Source: Clostridia bacterium
Lineage (GTDB): Bacteria > Bacillota > Clostridia > Lachnospirales > Lachnospiraceae
Assembly: GCA_910576325.1 (NCBI GenBank)
Contig: CAJTIM010000004.1
Location: 175,393 to 239,392 of the forward strand
Length of the DNA: 64,000 bases
Direction: 5' to 3'
Part shown: piece after piece, positions 34,903-42,117 of the stretch
Layout of the letters: each line of letters starts with the position of its first letter
Numbering within the stretch: position 1 is the first letter of the stretch
Notes under the pieces: generated by a model
What the model saw: the letters and a program-made list of their open reading frames with translations, nothing else
What the model was told of the DNA's origin: nothing
The model's database searches: none
Position numbers and translations under genes: made by a program

Positions 34903-34931
34903 TTGCTTTTGTGAAATAAAATTGTTATAAT
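34903..34931 (+). promoter_or_regulatory. Promoter of the glycine riboswitch transcript
   Basis: TTGCTT (34903-34908) and TATAAT (34926-34931) with a 17-bp spacer, directly upstream of the riboswitch. Confidence 0.75.
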
Positions 34932-34956
34932 AGTTTCAGCAACATAAACCGGCAGA

Positions 34957-35137
34957 GGATAACCCTAGAGACTTCCCGAAGGCAGGCGGAGGAAGCGCCG
35001 AAGAAGCAAATGGGAAAGCGGATCGGCTTTCCCGTGGAAACTGACAGGCAAAAGGAAGGTTATCCGACGGAACTCTGGAGAGTGCGGTAAGACCGCCGCC
35101 TACGTGGCTATAACCAACTGGTAAAAGGACAGAGAGA
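34957..35137 (+). ncRNA. Tandem glycine riboswitch
   Basis: Aptamer 1 is closed by GGATAACC (34957-34964) and GGTTATCC (35058-35065) and contains the family-conserved GCGCCGAAGAAGCAAA and ACAGGCAAAAGGA segments. Aptamer 2 begins with ACTCTGGAGAGTG and ends in GGTAAAAGGACAGAG, as in the known gcvT leaders of Firmicutes; its middle part is shorter and more diverged. The 3' strand of aptamer 2 overlaps the terminator stem, so glycine binding should favour read-through (an ON switch). Confidence 0.88.
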
Positions 35138-35168
35138 CAGATGCTCAAGGGCATTTGTCTCTTTTTTT
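35133..35168 (+). terminator. Riboswitch expression-platform terminator
   Basis: AGAGACAGATGC / GCATTTGTCTCT, 12-bp stem with one wobble and a 6-nt loop, then a run of seven T. It shares bases with the closing stem of the second glycine aptamer. Confidence 0.9.
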
Positions 35169-35235
35169 ATAGCTGCGGGCCGCGGGTTATGGGGGCTTTC
35201 CGAAAGTGTTTTGAAAGAAAGAAGGTTACAGGGCT

Positions 35236-36555
35236 ATGAGAATGATGCTGACAGGAGCAGGGGCAGTAGGAGAATGTATTTTAAAGGTGCTGAAAAAGAG
35301 AGATCCCAAAGGAGAATGGTTAGAGTATGTGTTAATTACCGATTACAGCAAAGAGCGTGCAAAAGAGGTACTGGAGCATATGGAGCACTGGCCTGGGGCG
35401 GATGCGGAAAAAAAGCGGGAGAGACCGGATATCGGTACGGAAGCCAAAGACGGGCGGAAAGCTGTCATATATGAAGCAGCCCGTGTGGATGCGCACGAAA
35501 AACCGGAGCTGATACGCTTGATAAAGGAATACCGTATTGATTTTGTTGTGGACGCCGCCTCTCCCTTTGTAAGCAATTATATCTTTGACGCGGCCTGCGA
35601 AGCAGGTGCGTCTTACGTGAATCTGGGAACCTGGTCCGTACCTAGGGAGCATCCGGAGTTCGGAACGGGCTTTGAGGGCAGTTACACGGAGCCTATGACA
35701 AAATACAATTTTGACCGGCATGAACAATGGAGGGAAAAGGGCCTTACCGCCTGCATCTGCCTCGGCATCGATCCGGGCGTAGTCAACGTATTTGCCAAAT
35801 ATGCGGCCGAATATCTTTTTGACGAGCTTTTGGAGGTTCATGTGAAGGACGGGGGCAATCTGCAGGCGCCGGACGCCGGCAAGGATACGGTGCGGTTTGG
35901 CTTCAACGTATGGACGGTTCTGGACGAGGTTATGAATCCCAATGCGGAATGGAGCGAGGAGGAGGGGTTCCGGATCGAGGATGCATTTGCAGGGGAAGAG
36001 GAATTCCGCATGCCCGATCCCTTCGGTGTCAACCGCCTGGTGAAGGTAGAGCATGAGGAGGTTGTAACCATGCCCCGTTATCTCAGAAAATACGGCCTCA
36101 AAAAAGCCAGCTTTAAAATTGCGCTGGACGACAATCTGCTTACGGCCTTAAAGGTCATCAATGCCCTGGGGCTGCGCAGCACCCATCCGGTGGAGGTGGA
36201 CGGCGTCAGGGTAATTCCCCGGGATGTGGTGGCGGCCTGTGCGCCTCAGCCCAAAGACATCGGCAATGAGATGACGGGTGGTATGTGCGTCGGTGTGCAC
36301 TGTATCGGAAAAAAGGACGGAAAGAGAAAGGAATGTTTTATTTACCAGCCGTTTGACAACGAGGAGTCCATGAAGGTCTGGGGCATGCAGGCCGTGGTGG
36401 CCCAGACAGGCTTTGGAGCGGCTCTTGGAATTGAGCTTCTCGGAAAAGGAATCTGGAAGGCTTCGGGCGTATTCTCGCCGGAATACTTTCCTTCGAAGCC
36501 GTATATGGATTTGATGAAGGAAGCCGGGTTGGAGTACCGGATTGAAGAACGGTAA
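35236..36555 (+). CDS. Saccharopine dehydrogenase family protein (carboxynorspermidine synthase-like)
   Basis: 439 residues. N-terminal nucleotide-binding motif GAGAVGE, DAASPFVSN near residue 110, and LGIDPGVVNVFAKYAAE near residue 173, as in the Lys1/carboxynorspermidine-synthase group, NAD(P)-dependent enzymes joining or splitting an amino acid and an aldehyde or keto acid. It lies behind a glycine riboswitch and upstream of a polyamine ABC operon. A role in amino acid or polyamine metabolism is inferred; no partner decarboxylase is seen here. AAGAAGG precedes ATG, and two further ATGs follow closely. Confidence 0.75.
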   Translation: MRMMLTGAGAVGECILKVLKKRDPKGEWLEYVLITDYSKERAKEVLEHMEHWPGADAEKKRERPDIGTEAKDGRKAVIYEAARVDAHEKPELIRLIKEYRIDFVVDAASPFVSNYIFDAACEAGASYVNLGTWSVPREHPEFGTGFEGSYTEPMTKYNFDRHEQWREKGLTACICLGIDPGVVNVFAKYAAEYLFDELLEVHVKDGGNLQAPDAGKDTVRFGFNVWTVLDEVMNPNAEWSEEEGFRIEDAFAGEEEFRMPDPFGVNRLVKVEHEEVVTMPRYLRKYGLKKASFKIALDDNLLTALKVINALGLRSTHPVEVDGVRVIPRDVVAACAPQPKDIGNEMTGGMCVGVHCIGKKDGKRKECFIYQPFDNEESMKVWGMQAVVAQTGFGAALGIELLGKGIWKASGVFSPEYFPSKPYMDLMKEAGLEYRIEER

Positions 36556-36581
36556 AAATTTAAAAATATTTACAAAAACCA

Positions 36582-36610
36582 TTGACGCCCCCCGCACTTT
36601 TATATATAAT
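36582..36610 (+). promoter_or_regulatory. Promoter of the polyamine transport operon
   Basis: TTGACG (36582-36587) and TATAAT (36605-36610) with a 17-bp spacer, 27 bp after the stop of the saccharopine-dehydrogenase-like gene. Confidence 0.85.
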
Positions 36611-36615
36611 GCAAA

Positions 36616-36745
36616 GTGCGAGGGAGCGTTAAATAAAAAGAGCCTCGCCTAATATGGTGGTTTCATCCGGCAGCGGGTGGAGTTCATTGGTTAGAAGCAC
36701 ATAGGACGGGAAAGTCAGTAAAGCTTTCTGCGGTCCTATTTTTTT
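36616..36745 (+). ncRNA. Structured, terminator-ended leader of the pot operon
   Basis: The leader contains possible stems GTGC/GCAC (36616-36619, 36697-36700), CGAGG/CCTCG and CATCC/GGGTG, then a terminator: ATAGGAC / GTCCTAT (36701-36707, 36733-36739) enclosing GAAAG/CTTTC, followed by TTTTTTT. This is the layout of a riboswitch or attenuator. I could not match it to a named class (it is not the glycine type). A polyamine or nitrogen signal would fit the operon. Confidence 0.6.
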
Positions 36746-36789
36746 ATGCATTAGCACATTTTACGGAGCTGAAACAGGAGGACGATGTG

Positions 36790-37845
36790 ATGAAAAGAAA
36801 CATAATTGCGCTGTTTGTGACAGCGGTACTTTTGACAACATTATTTTCCGGATGCGGAAAGAAGGAAAGCGGAGAAAAGCTGTATCTGTATAACTGGACG
36901 GAATACATCCCGCAGGAGGTGTATGACGCCTTCGAGGAAGAGACCGGGATTAAGGTTATAGAATCCACATTTTCCTCCAACGAGGAGATGCTGGCCAAGC
37001 TGACGGCCGGCGGTTCCGATCAGTATGATCTGGTGATGGCAAGCAATTATGTGGTGGAGGCGATGATCAAGCAGGAATTGATTCAGCCCATTCACAAGGA
37101 AAAACTTGAAAATCTGGGCAATATCAGTTCCACGGCCATGAATCAGGACTTTGATCCGGACAACCAATACTCAATTCCCTTTATGAGCACGATTACTGTA
37201 ATTGCGGTAAACAGGGAAAAATGCAAAGACCTTGGCATAGAGATTCACACTTTTAATGACCTTTTAAATCCGGCGCTGGAAAATAATATCGTAGCCGTAG
37301 ATGATGTCCGTGAGATTGTGGGAATTGCACTGAAGGCTCAGGGACAGGATTCCAATACCTGTGATCAGGCCGTTGTCGAGGCATCCCTTTCCTGGCTCCT
37401 GGAGCTGCAGCCCAATATTAAGGCATACGACAGCGACAGCCCCAAGACCCTGCTTGCGGCAAATGATGTGGCAGTCGGTATTGTCTACAATACGGATGCC
37501 GGAATGGCAATCAAGGAGAATCCGGATATCGATGTGATATTTACGGAAGAGCCCTGCCAGATTTCTATGGACAACTATGTGATGTCGGCCAATGCAAAGA
37601 ATGTGGAAAACGCAGAGAAATTCCTGGACTTTATACACCGGCCCGAGATCTACAAAATGATGCTGGATGAATTCCCCAGTGTGTGCCTCAACGATGCGGC
37701 GCTGGCGATTATGGACGGTGAATATCTGGACAATCCGGGAAGCAACGTAGACGCTTCCGAGATTGCCCGGGCCACGCTGATTGAGGAAGTAGGCGATGCG
37801 GTTGTGTGGTATGATGAAGTATTTACAAAGATGAAAACAAATTAA
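36790..37845 (+). CDS. potD: Spermidine/putrescine ABC transporter substrate-binding lipoprotein
   Basis: 351-residue lipoprotein. Signal peptide with lipobox LFSGC at residues about 16-20 and mature start KLYLYNWTEYIP, a hallmark of PotD/PotF-type polyamine-binding proteins. It captures polyamines outside the membrane for PotABC. AGGAGG lies 8 nt before ATG 36790; a GTG one codon earlier is possible. The gene follows the terminator-ended leader. Polyamine species not determined. Confidence 0.9.
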   Translation: MKRNIIALFVTAVLLTTLFSGCGKKESGEKLYLYNWTEYIPQEVYDAFEEETGIKVIESTFSSNEEMLAKLTAGGSDQYDLVMASNYVVEAMIKQELIQPIHKEKLENLGNISSTAMNQDFDPDNQYSIPFMSTITVIAVNREKCKDLGIEIHTFNDLLNPALENNIVAVDDVREIVGIALKAQGQDSNTCDQAVVEASLSWLLELQPNIKAYDSDSPKTLLAANDVAVGIVYNTDAGMAIKENPDIDVIFTEEPCQISMDNYVMSANAKNVENAEKFLDFIHRPEIYKMMLDEFPSVCLNDAALAIMDGEYLDNPGSNVDASEIARATLIEEVGDAVVWYDEVFTKMKTN

Positions 37846-37860
37846 AAGGCGGTGGCTGTT

Positions 37861-38199
37861 ATGAAAAAGATTGAGATTATCACAAGACCGGACAAACTGG
37901 ATACCATTAAGAAAATTCTGGCAAGGAATGAATACTCCGGGATGACGGTGACGGCGGCCATGGGCTGCGGCCGGCAGAAGGCGGATGCAAAGGACTTTGA
38001 GGAGCTGAATCTTGATATGAATCTGCTTCCCAAGATTCACGTTATGACGGTGGTCTGGGACGAGGATTTGGAGGAGATTCTCTGTGAGCTGCAGCAGAAG
38101 CTGACTACAGGAAGTGTGGGAGACGGCAAGATATTTATTTCAACCATTGACGATGTGATGCGGATCCGCACGGGGGAGCGCGGATACAAGACCCTGTAG
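37861..38199 (+). CDS. PII-family signalling protein in the pot operon (PotN-like)
   Basis: 112 residues, the exact length of GlnB, aligning without gaps. The B-loop TGSVGDGKIF and C-loop RIRTGE are kept, so nucleotide binding is likely. The T-loop is altered: the positions of Tyr46 and Tyr51 of E. coli GlnB are Phe and Leu, so uridylylation there is impossible. Lying between potD and potA, it probably controls the transporter according to cell energy or nitrogen state. A PII-like protein called PotN is known from lactobacillar pot operons. GGCGGTGG precedes ATG 37861. Confidence 0.82.
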   Translation: MKKIEIITRPDKLDTIKKILARNEYSGMTVTAAMGCGRQKADAKDFEELNLDMNLLPKIHVMTVVWDEDLEEILCELQQKLTTGSVGDGKIFISTIDDVMRIRTGERGYKTL

Positions 38200-38254
38200 T
38201 ATGAAGGGATTGCGTATGTATAAGAGGATTGTGGGACCGGAATAGGAGAAATGG

Positions 38255-39403
38255 ATGGAACGGACGAGAGATAAGGTGATTATCAGTCTAAAGGATGTGG
38301 ATAAAAGCTTTGAGGACGAGCGCGTGGTGAAGCGGCTGAACCTTGAGGTGGAGGAGGGAGAGTTTCTTACCATGCTCGGCCCCTCCGGCTGCGGCAAGAC
38401 CACAACTCTGCGGATGATAGCAGGCTTTGAATACCCCACCTCGGGCCAGATTTTTCTGGAGGGTGTGGACGTGGAGAGCAAAAAGCCCAATGAAAGGGAC
38501 GTAAATACGGTATTTCAGAATTATGCCCTGTTCCCTCATATGAATGTATTCGACAATATCGCTTTCGGACTGGTGGAGAAAAAGGTGAAAAAGGACGAGA
38601 TTCGCCGCCGGGTGGAAGAGATGATAAAGCTGGTGCGTCTGGACGGCCTGGAAAAAAGAATGCCTTCCCAGATGTCCGGCGGACAGAAGCAGCGTGTGGC
38701 TATTGCAAGAGCGCTTGTAAACCGTCCCCGCGTGCTTCTCCTTGACGAGCCTTTAGGAGCTCTGGATCTGAAGCTTCGCAAGCAAATGCAGGTAGAGCTG
38801 AAGCATTTGCAGAGACAGCTTGGCATTACCTTTATCTATGTGACCCATGATCAGGAGGAGGCGCTGACCATGAGCGACCGGATTGCGGTAATGAACCGGG
38901 GGAATCTGGAGCAGGTGGGAACGCCGGAGGATATTTATAATCATCCTGAAACAAAGTTTGTGGCGGACTTTATCGGAGAGTCCAACATCATTGAAGGTTA
39001 TATTGAAGAAATGGATGAGGATGCCATCTGGGTGACCATGGAATCGGGAAAGGCCCGGATCGGTGAAACAGGCTACCGCCTGGAGGAGATGGTTTATCTC
39101 TGCGTGCGGCCGGAGAATCTGAAGCTTTCCACAGAGCCCGTAGATGGTTTTCGCTTCCGGGGGCAGGTGAGGGAGCATATATTTGTGGGTTCAATCAACA
39201 AAACTCTGATAGAGCTGCCTAACGGCCAGATGTTAAAAGCGGAGACACCTGCGGAGGATGAGCTGATTCCGGTGGGAACCGTAGTGAATGTTTACTGGAA
39301 TCCGGGCAAGGTGGTGGTCATGCGGACCACTGAGGAGCAGATCTACAATGTAATTGAGCAGTCCGTGGAGATAGAGGGAATGACCAATGATCAAATCTTT
39401 TAA
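38255..39403 (+). CDS. potA: Spermidine/putrescine ABC transporter ATP-binding protein
   Basis: 382 residues. Walker A GPSGCGKTT, signature MSGGQKQR, Walker B VLLLDEPLGALD, and a C-terminal TOBE-type regulatory domain (about 280-360). It powers polyamine uptake by the PotB/PotC channel. AGGAG precedes the start. The 3' end overlaps potB by 17 bp, indicating coupled translation. Confidence 0.93.
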   Translation: MERTRDKVIISLKDVDKSFEDERVVKRLNLEVEEGEFLTMLGPSGCGKTTTLRMIAGFEYPTSGQIFLEGVDVESKKPNERDVNTVFQNYALFPHMNVFDNIAFGLVEKKVKKDEIRRRVEEMIKLVRLDGLEKRMPSQMSGGQKQRVAIARALVNRPRVLLLDEPLGALDLKLRKQMQVELKHLQRQLGITFIYVTHDQEEALTMSDRIAVMNRGNLEQVGTPEDIYNHPETKFVADFIGESNIIEGYIEEMDEDAIWVTMESGKARIGETGYRLEEMVYLCVRPENLKLSTEPVDGFRFRGQVREHIFVGSINKTLIELPNGQMLKAETPAEDELIPVGTVVNVYWNPGKVVVMRTTEEQIYNVIEQSVEIEGMTNDQIF

Positions 39404-40241
39404 AAAACGTCTGGGGATTTTGGGAACCGTGGGTCCCACGGTGCTTTGGCTTGCCGCGTTTCTGTTGATCCCGCTGATCTATGTCATAGGAATCAGCTTT
39501 CTGACAAAGAATGCTTACGGGGGAGTGGATTTTACCGTGACCCTCTCCAATTATGCCAGCCTGTTTCAGAGCGAATACGGAAAGGTATTTGCCGATTCCC
39601 TGTGGCTTTCTTTGGAGACTACGGTAATCTGTCTACTGATTGGCTATCCCTTTGCTTATATTATTGCAAATGCGCCGAAAAAGTGGAAGCCTTTTCTGGT
39701 TTTGCTCCTGATGCTTCCTTTTTGGACCAATTCTCTGATTCGGACTTATGGGTGGAATACCCTTCTTCGGACAGAGGGAATTATCAATCATTTTCTACAG
39801 TGGATTGGTGTGGCGGATCATCCTCTGGAAATGCTCTATACGGACGGGGCGGTGCTGCTTGGCATGGTGTATGCTCTTCTGCCTTTTACGGTGCTGCCGC
39901 TTCATACCTCCATAGAAAAACTGGATCCCTCTCTTCTGGAGGCGGCCGGAGATCTGGGAGCAGGCCGGGTGCATGTATTTACCAGAGTGATTCTTCCTTT
40001 GACCATGCCGGGGATTTTTGCAGGATCTATTCAGACCTTTATTCCGTCTCTGGGATTTTTCTTTATCTCCGATATGATGGGCGGCGCCAAGACCATGTAT
40101 ATAGGCAATTTGATTAAAAATCAGTTTTTGTCAGCCAGGAACTGGCCCCTGGGAGCGGTGCTTTCCATTGTGCTGATTGTGATCACGCTGATTTTGATGC
40201 GGCTTTACACCAAAGTGGGAAGCCTGGAGGATATGGCATAG
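39387..40241 (+). CDS. potB: Spermidine/putrescine ABC transporter permease
   Basis: 284 residues, six membrane segments and the EAA loop EAAGDLGAGRVHVF where PotA docks. Starts inside the end of potA. It forms the inner-membrane channel with PotC. No frameshift or truncation seen. Confidence 0.92.
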   Translation: MIKSFKKRLGILGTVGPTVLWLAAFLLIPLIYVIGISFLTKNAYGGVDFTVTLSNYASLFQSEYGKVFADSLWLSLETTVICLLIGYPFAYIIANAPKKWKPFLVLLLMLPFWTNSLIRTYGWNTLLRTEGIINHFLQWIGVADHPLEMLYTDGAVLLGMVYALLPFTVLPLHTSIEKLDPSLLEAAGDLGAGRVHVFTRVILPLTMPGIFAGSIQTFIPSLGFFFISDMMGGAKTMYIGNLIKNQFLSARNWPLGAVLSIVLIVITLILMRLYTKVGSLEDMA

Positions 40242-40302
40242 CTATGAGCCGCGGGGGATTGCGCCGGCATGCGGCGGAGTAAATTTAGCAGGAGGACAAG
40301 AC

Positions 40303-41103
40303 ATGAAAAAGCGGAGAAAGGTACGTGAATTCAAGCCGGGCAGCGTATTTTACGCCTGTCTGATTTATTTGTTTTTATATCTGCCGATTTTTGTGGTGAT
40401 CGCATTTTCCTTCAATACCTCCAAGATGAATATTACCTTCGAAGGCTTCACTCTGGAATGGTACGGAAGGATGTTTGAGAACCGGCAGTTAATGCAGTCC
40501 TTTTTTAACACTGTCATTGTGGCAGGAGTGAGCACGGTTCTTTCGGTAATCATCGGAACTCTGTGCGCCCTTGGCCTGTACAAATTCGAGTTTAAGCTGA
40601 AAAATGTGCTGAGCAGCTCCCTTTATATTCCCATCGTGATTCCGGAGCTGGTATTTGCCATCGCCCTGCTGATTTTCTTTACGTCCTTAAATATCAGCAT
40701 GAGTATGGCAACGCTGATTATTGCCCATGTAACCTTTTCTATGCCCTTTGTGGTCATTACCGTCCGAGCCAGACTAGCGGGTTTTGATCATTCCATTGAA
40801 GAAGCGGCCAGGGACTTGGGGGCAAATGAGCTTCATACGTTTTGGCGTGTGACGCTGCCTATGATTTCTCCGGGAGTGCTCTCGGGCGGCATGCTTGCCC
40901 TTACCATGTCCCTGGATGATGTAGTAGTCAGCTTCTTTACGGCAGGACCGGAAAGCACCACCTTACCTTTGAAGATTCTGGGCATGGTCCGCAAAGGAGT
41001 GTCCCCGGATGTAAATGCGCTGTCAACCCTGATGATTGTGGGAACCATTGTAATTCTTCTGACATCAACGGTGATTCAGGGCAGACTGGAGAGGAAGATG
41101 TAA
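40303..41103 (+). CDS. potC: Spermidine/putrescine ABC transporter permease
   Basis: 266 residues, six membrane segments, EAA loop EEAARDLGANELHTFWRV. Partner of PotB. AGGAGG precedes ATG, 61 bp after potB. Completes a potD-PII-A-B-C operon. Confidence 0.92.
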   Translation: MKKRRKVREFKPGSVFYACLIYLFLYLPIFVVIAFSFNTSKMNITFEGFTLEWYGRMFENRQLMQSFFNTVIVAGVSTVLSVIIGTLCALGLYKFEFKLKNVLSSSLYIPIVIPELVFAIALLIFFTSLNISMSMATLIIAHVTFSMPFVVITVRARLAGFDHSIEEAARDLGANELHTFWRVTLPMISPGVLSGGMLALTMSLDDVVVSFFTAGPESTTLPLKILGMVRKGVSPDVNALSTLMIVGTIVILLTSTVIQGRLERKM

Positions 41104-41143
41104 AAGCGGATGCTTATGAAAATGAAAGGAGAGGACAGAAGCA

Positions 41144-41587
41144 ATGTTTCATATAGAAAGAATGCAGGAGTATATGCGCGGTGAAGTGCTGCCTATGGTA
41201 ATGGAATTCTATCACAGCGATGCGGTCAGCCATCCGGTGGAAGTATCCGTTTTGGAGCGGACCTTTGCGGATGCGGTCAGCAACGAGGCCGTACTGGAAG
41301 GACAGGTACTGATGGAGGATGATCACATTGTGGGCTTTGGCTATACAACCATCTATTATGCCTGCGAGGTAGGCGGCAGATGCATGATGTTTGAGGAGCT
41401 TTTTCTAAAGGAGGAAGCAAGAGGAAAAGGATACGGAAGCCGCTATTTCTTGGAGATTATGGAGCAGCACCCGGAGGTGATGCGTTTCCGTCTGGAGGTA
41501 ACGAGAAGCAACGAGGCGGCAGTGCGTTTGTATGAGCGTCTGGGTTTTTCTTTTTTAGAATATGATCAAATGGTCTTGGATCGGTAA
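41144..41587 (+). CDS. GNAT-family N-acetyltransferase
   Basis: 147 residues. Acetyl-CoA-binding motif in EARGKGYGSRYF near residue 90 and the C-terminal SNEAAVRLYERLGF typical of GNAT enzymes. AAAGGAGAGG precedes the start. Directly after potC and before a hairpin, so it may be part of the pot operon; polyamine or another amine as acceptor is only inference. Confidence 0.85.
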   Translation: MFHIERMQEYMRGEVLPMVMEFYHSDAVSHPVEVSVLERTFADAVSNEAVLEGQVLMEDDHIVGFGYTTIYYACEVGGRCMMFEELFLKEEARGKGYGSRYFLEIMEQHPEVMRFRLEVTRSNEAAVRLYERLGFSFLEYDQMVLDR

Positions 41588-41590
41588 ACG

Positions 41591-41622
41591 ATTTCCAGAC
41601 ACACGTATCTGTAACTGGAAAT
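41591..41622 (+). terminator. Hairpin after the acetyltransferase gene
   Basis: ATTTCCAG / CTGGAAAT, perfect 8-bp stem, followed by TGATTTTA. A probable weak terminator closing the pot operon. Confidence 0.55.
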
Positions 41623-41691
41623 TGATTTTATATGGATGTATAGTAAGAGAAACTATTAAATGTAAAATACCAATAACAGAAGGAGAACATT

Positions 41692-42117
41692 ATGGATTAC
41701 AAAGAGCTGATGAAACAGGCAATTGAGATCAGAGAAAGGGCATACACCCCATATTCAAATTATCAGGTGGGAGCGGCTTTGCTTTCCGAATCCGGAAAGG
41801 TATACCGCGGCTGCAATGTGGAAAATGCCGCCTATTCTCCGGGGATTTGTGCGGAGAGAACTGCTTTTGTAAAGGCAGTCAGCGAAGGAGAGAGAGCGTT
41901 CCGGGCTATTGCCGTTATCGGAGGAGCGGCAGGCGGCCCGCTGGAGCTTGCACCGCCCTGCGGTATCTGCCGTCAGGTGATGCGGGAGTTCTGCGCTCCC
42001 GATACCTTTGAGATTATTCTGGGAACAGGCCCGGAGGATTTTAAGGTTTATACCCTTTCCCAGCTTCTTCCGCTGAGCTTCGGCCCGGAGAATCTGGAAA
42101 AGCAGGAAACAGTATGA
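41692..42117 (+). CDS. cdd: Cytidine deaminase
   Basis: 141-residue homotetramer-type zinc enzyme converting cytidine or deoxycytidine to the uridine form. Motifs NVENAAYSPGICAERTA (catalytic CAE) and PPCGICRQV (zinc PCxxC) are intact. GAAGGAG precedes the start. ATGA overlaps the next gene, which with the adenosine deaminase downstream suggests a nucleoside salvage unit. Confidence 0.93.
   Translation: MDYKELMKQAIEIRERAYTPYSNYQVGAALLSESGKVYRGCNVENAAYSPGICAERTAFVKAVSEGERAFRAIAVIGGAAGGPLELAPPCGICRQVMREFCAPDTFEIILGTGPEDFKVYTLSQLLPLSFGPENLEKQETV

Noticed and set aside
36616..36745. Second glycine or a guanidine riboswitch
   Set aside because: The hallmark CTCTGGAGAG/AAAGGACAGAG segments of glycine switches and the conserved ykkC motifs are absent.
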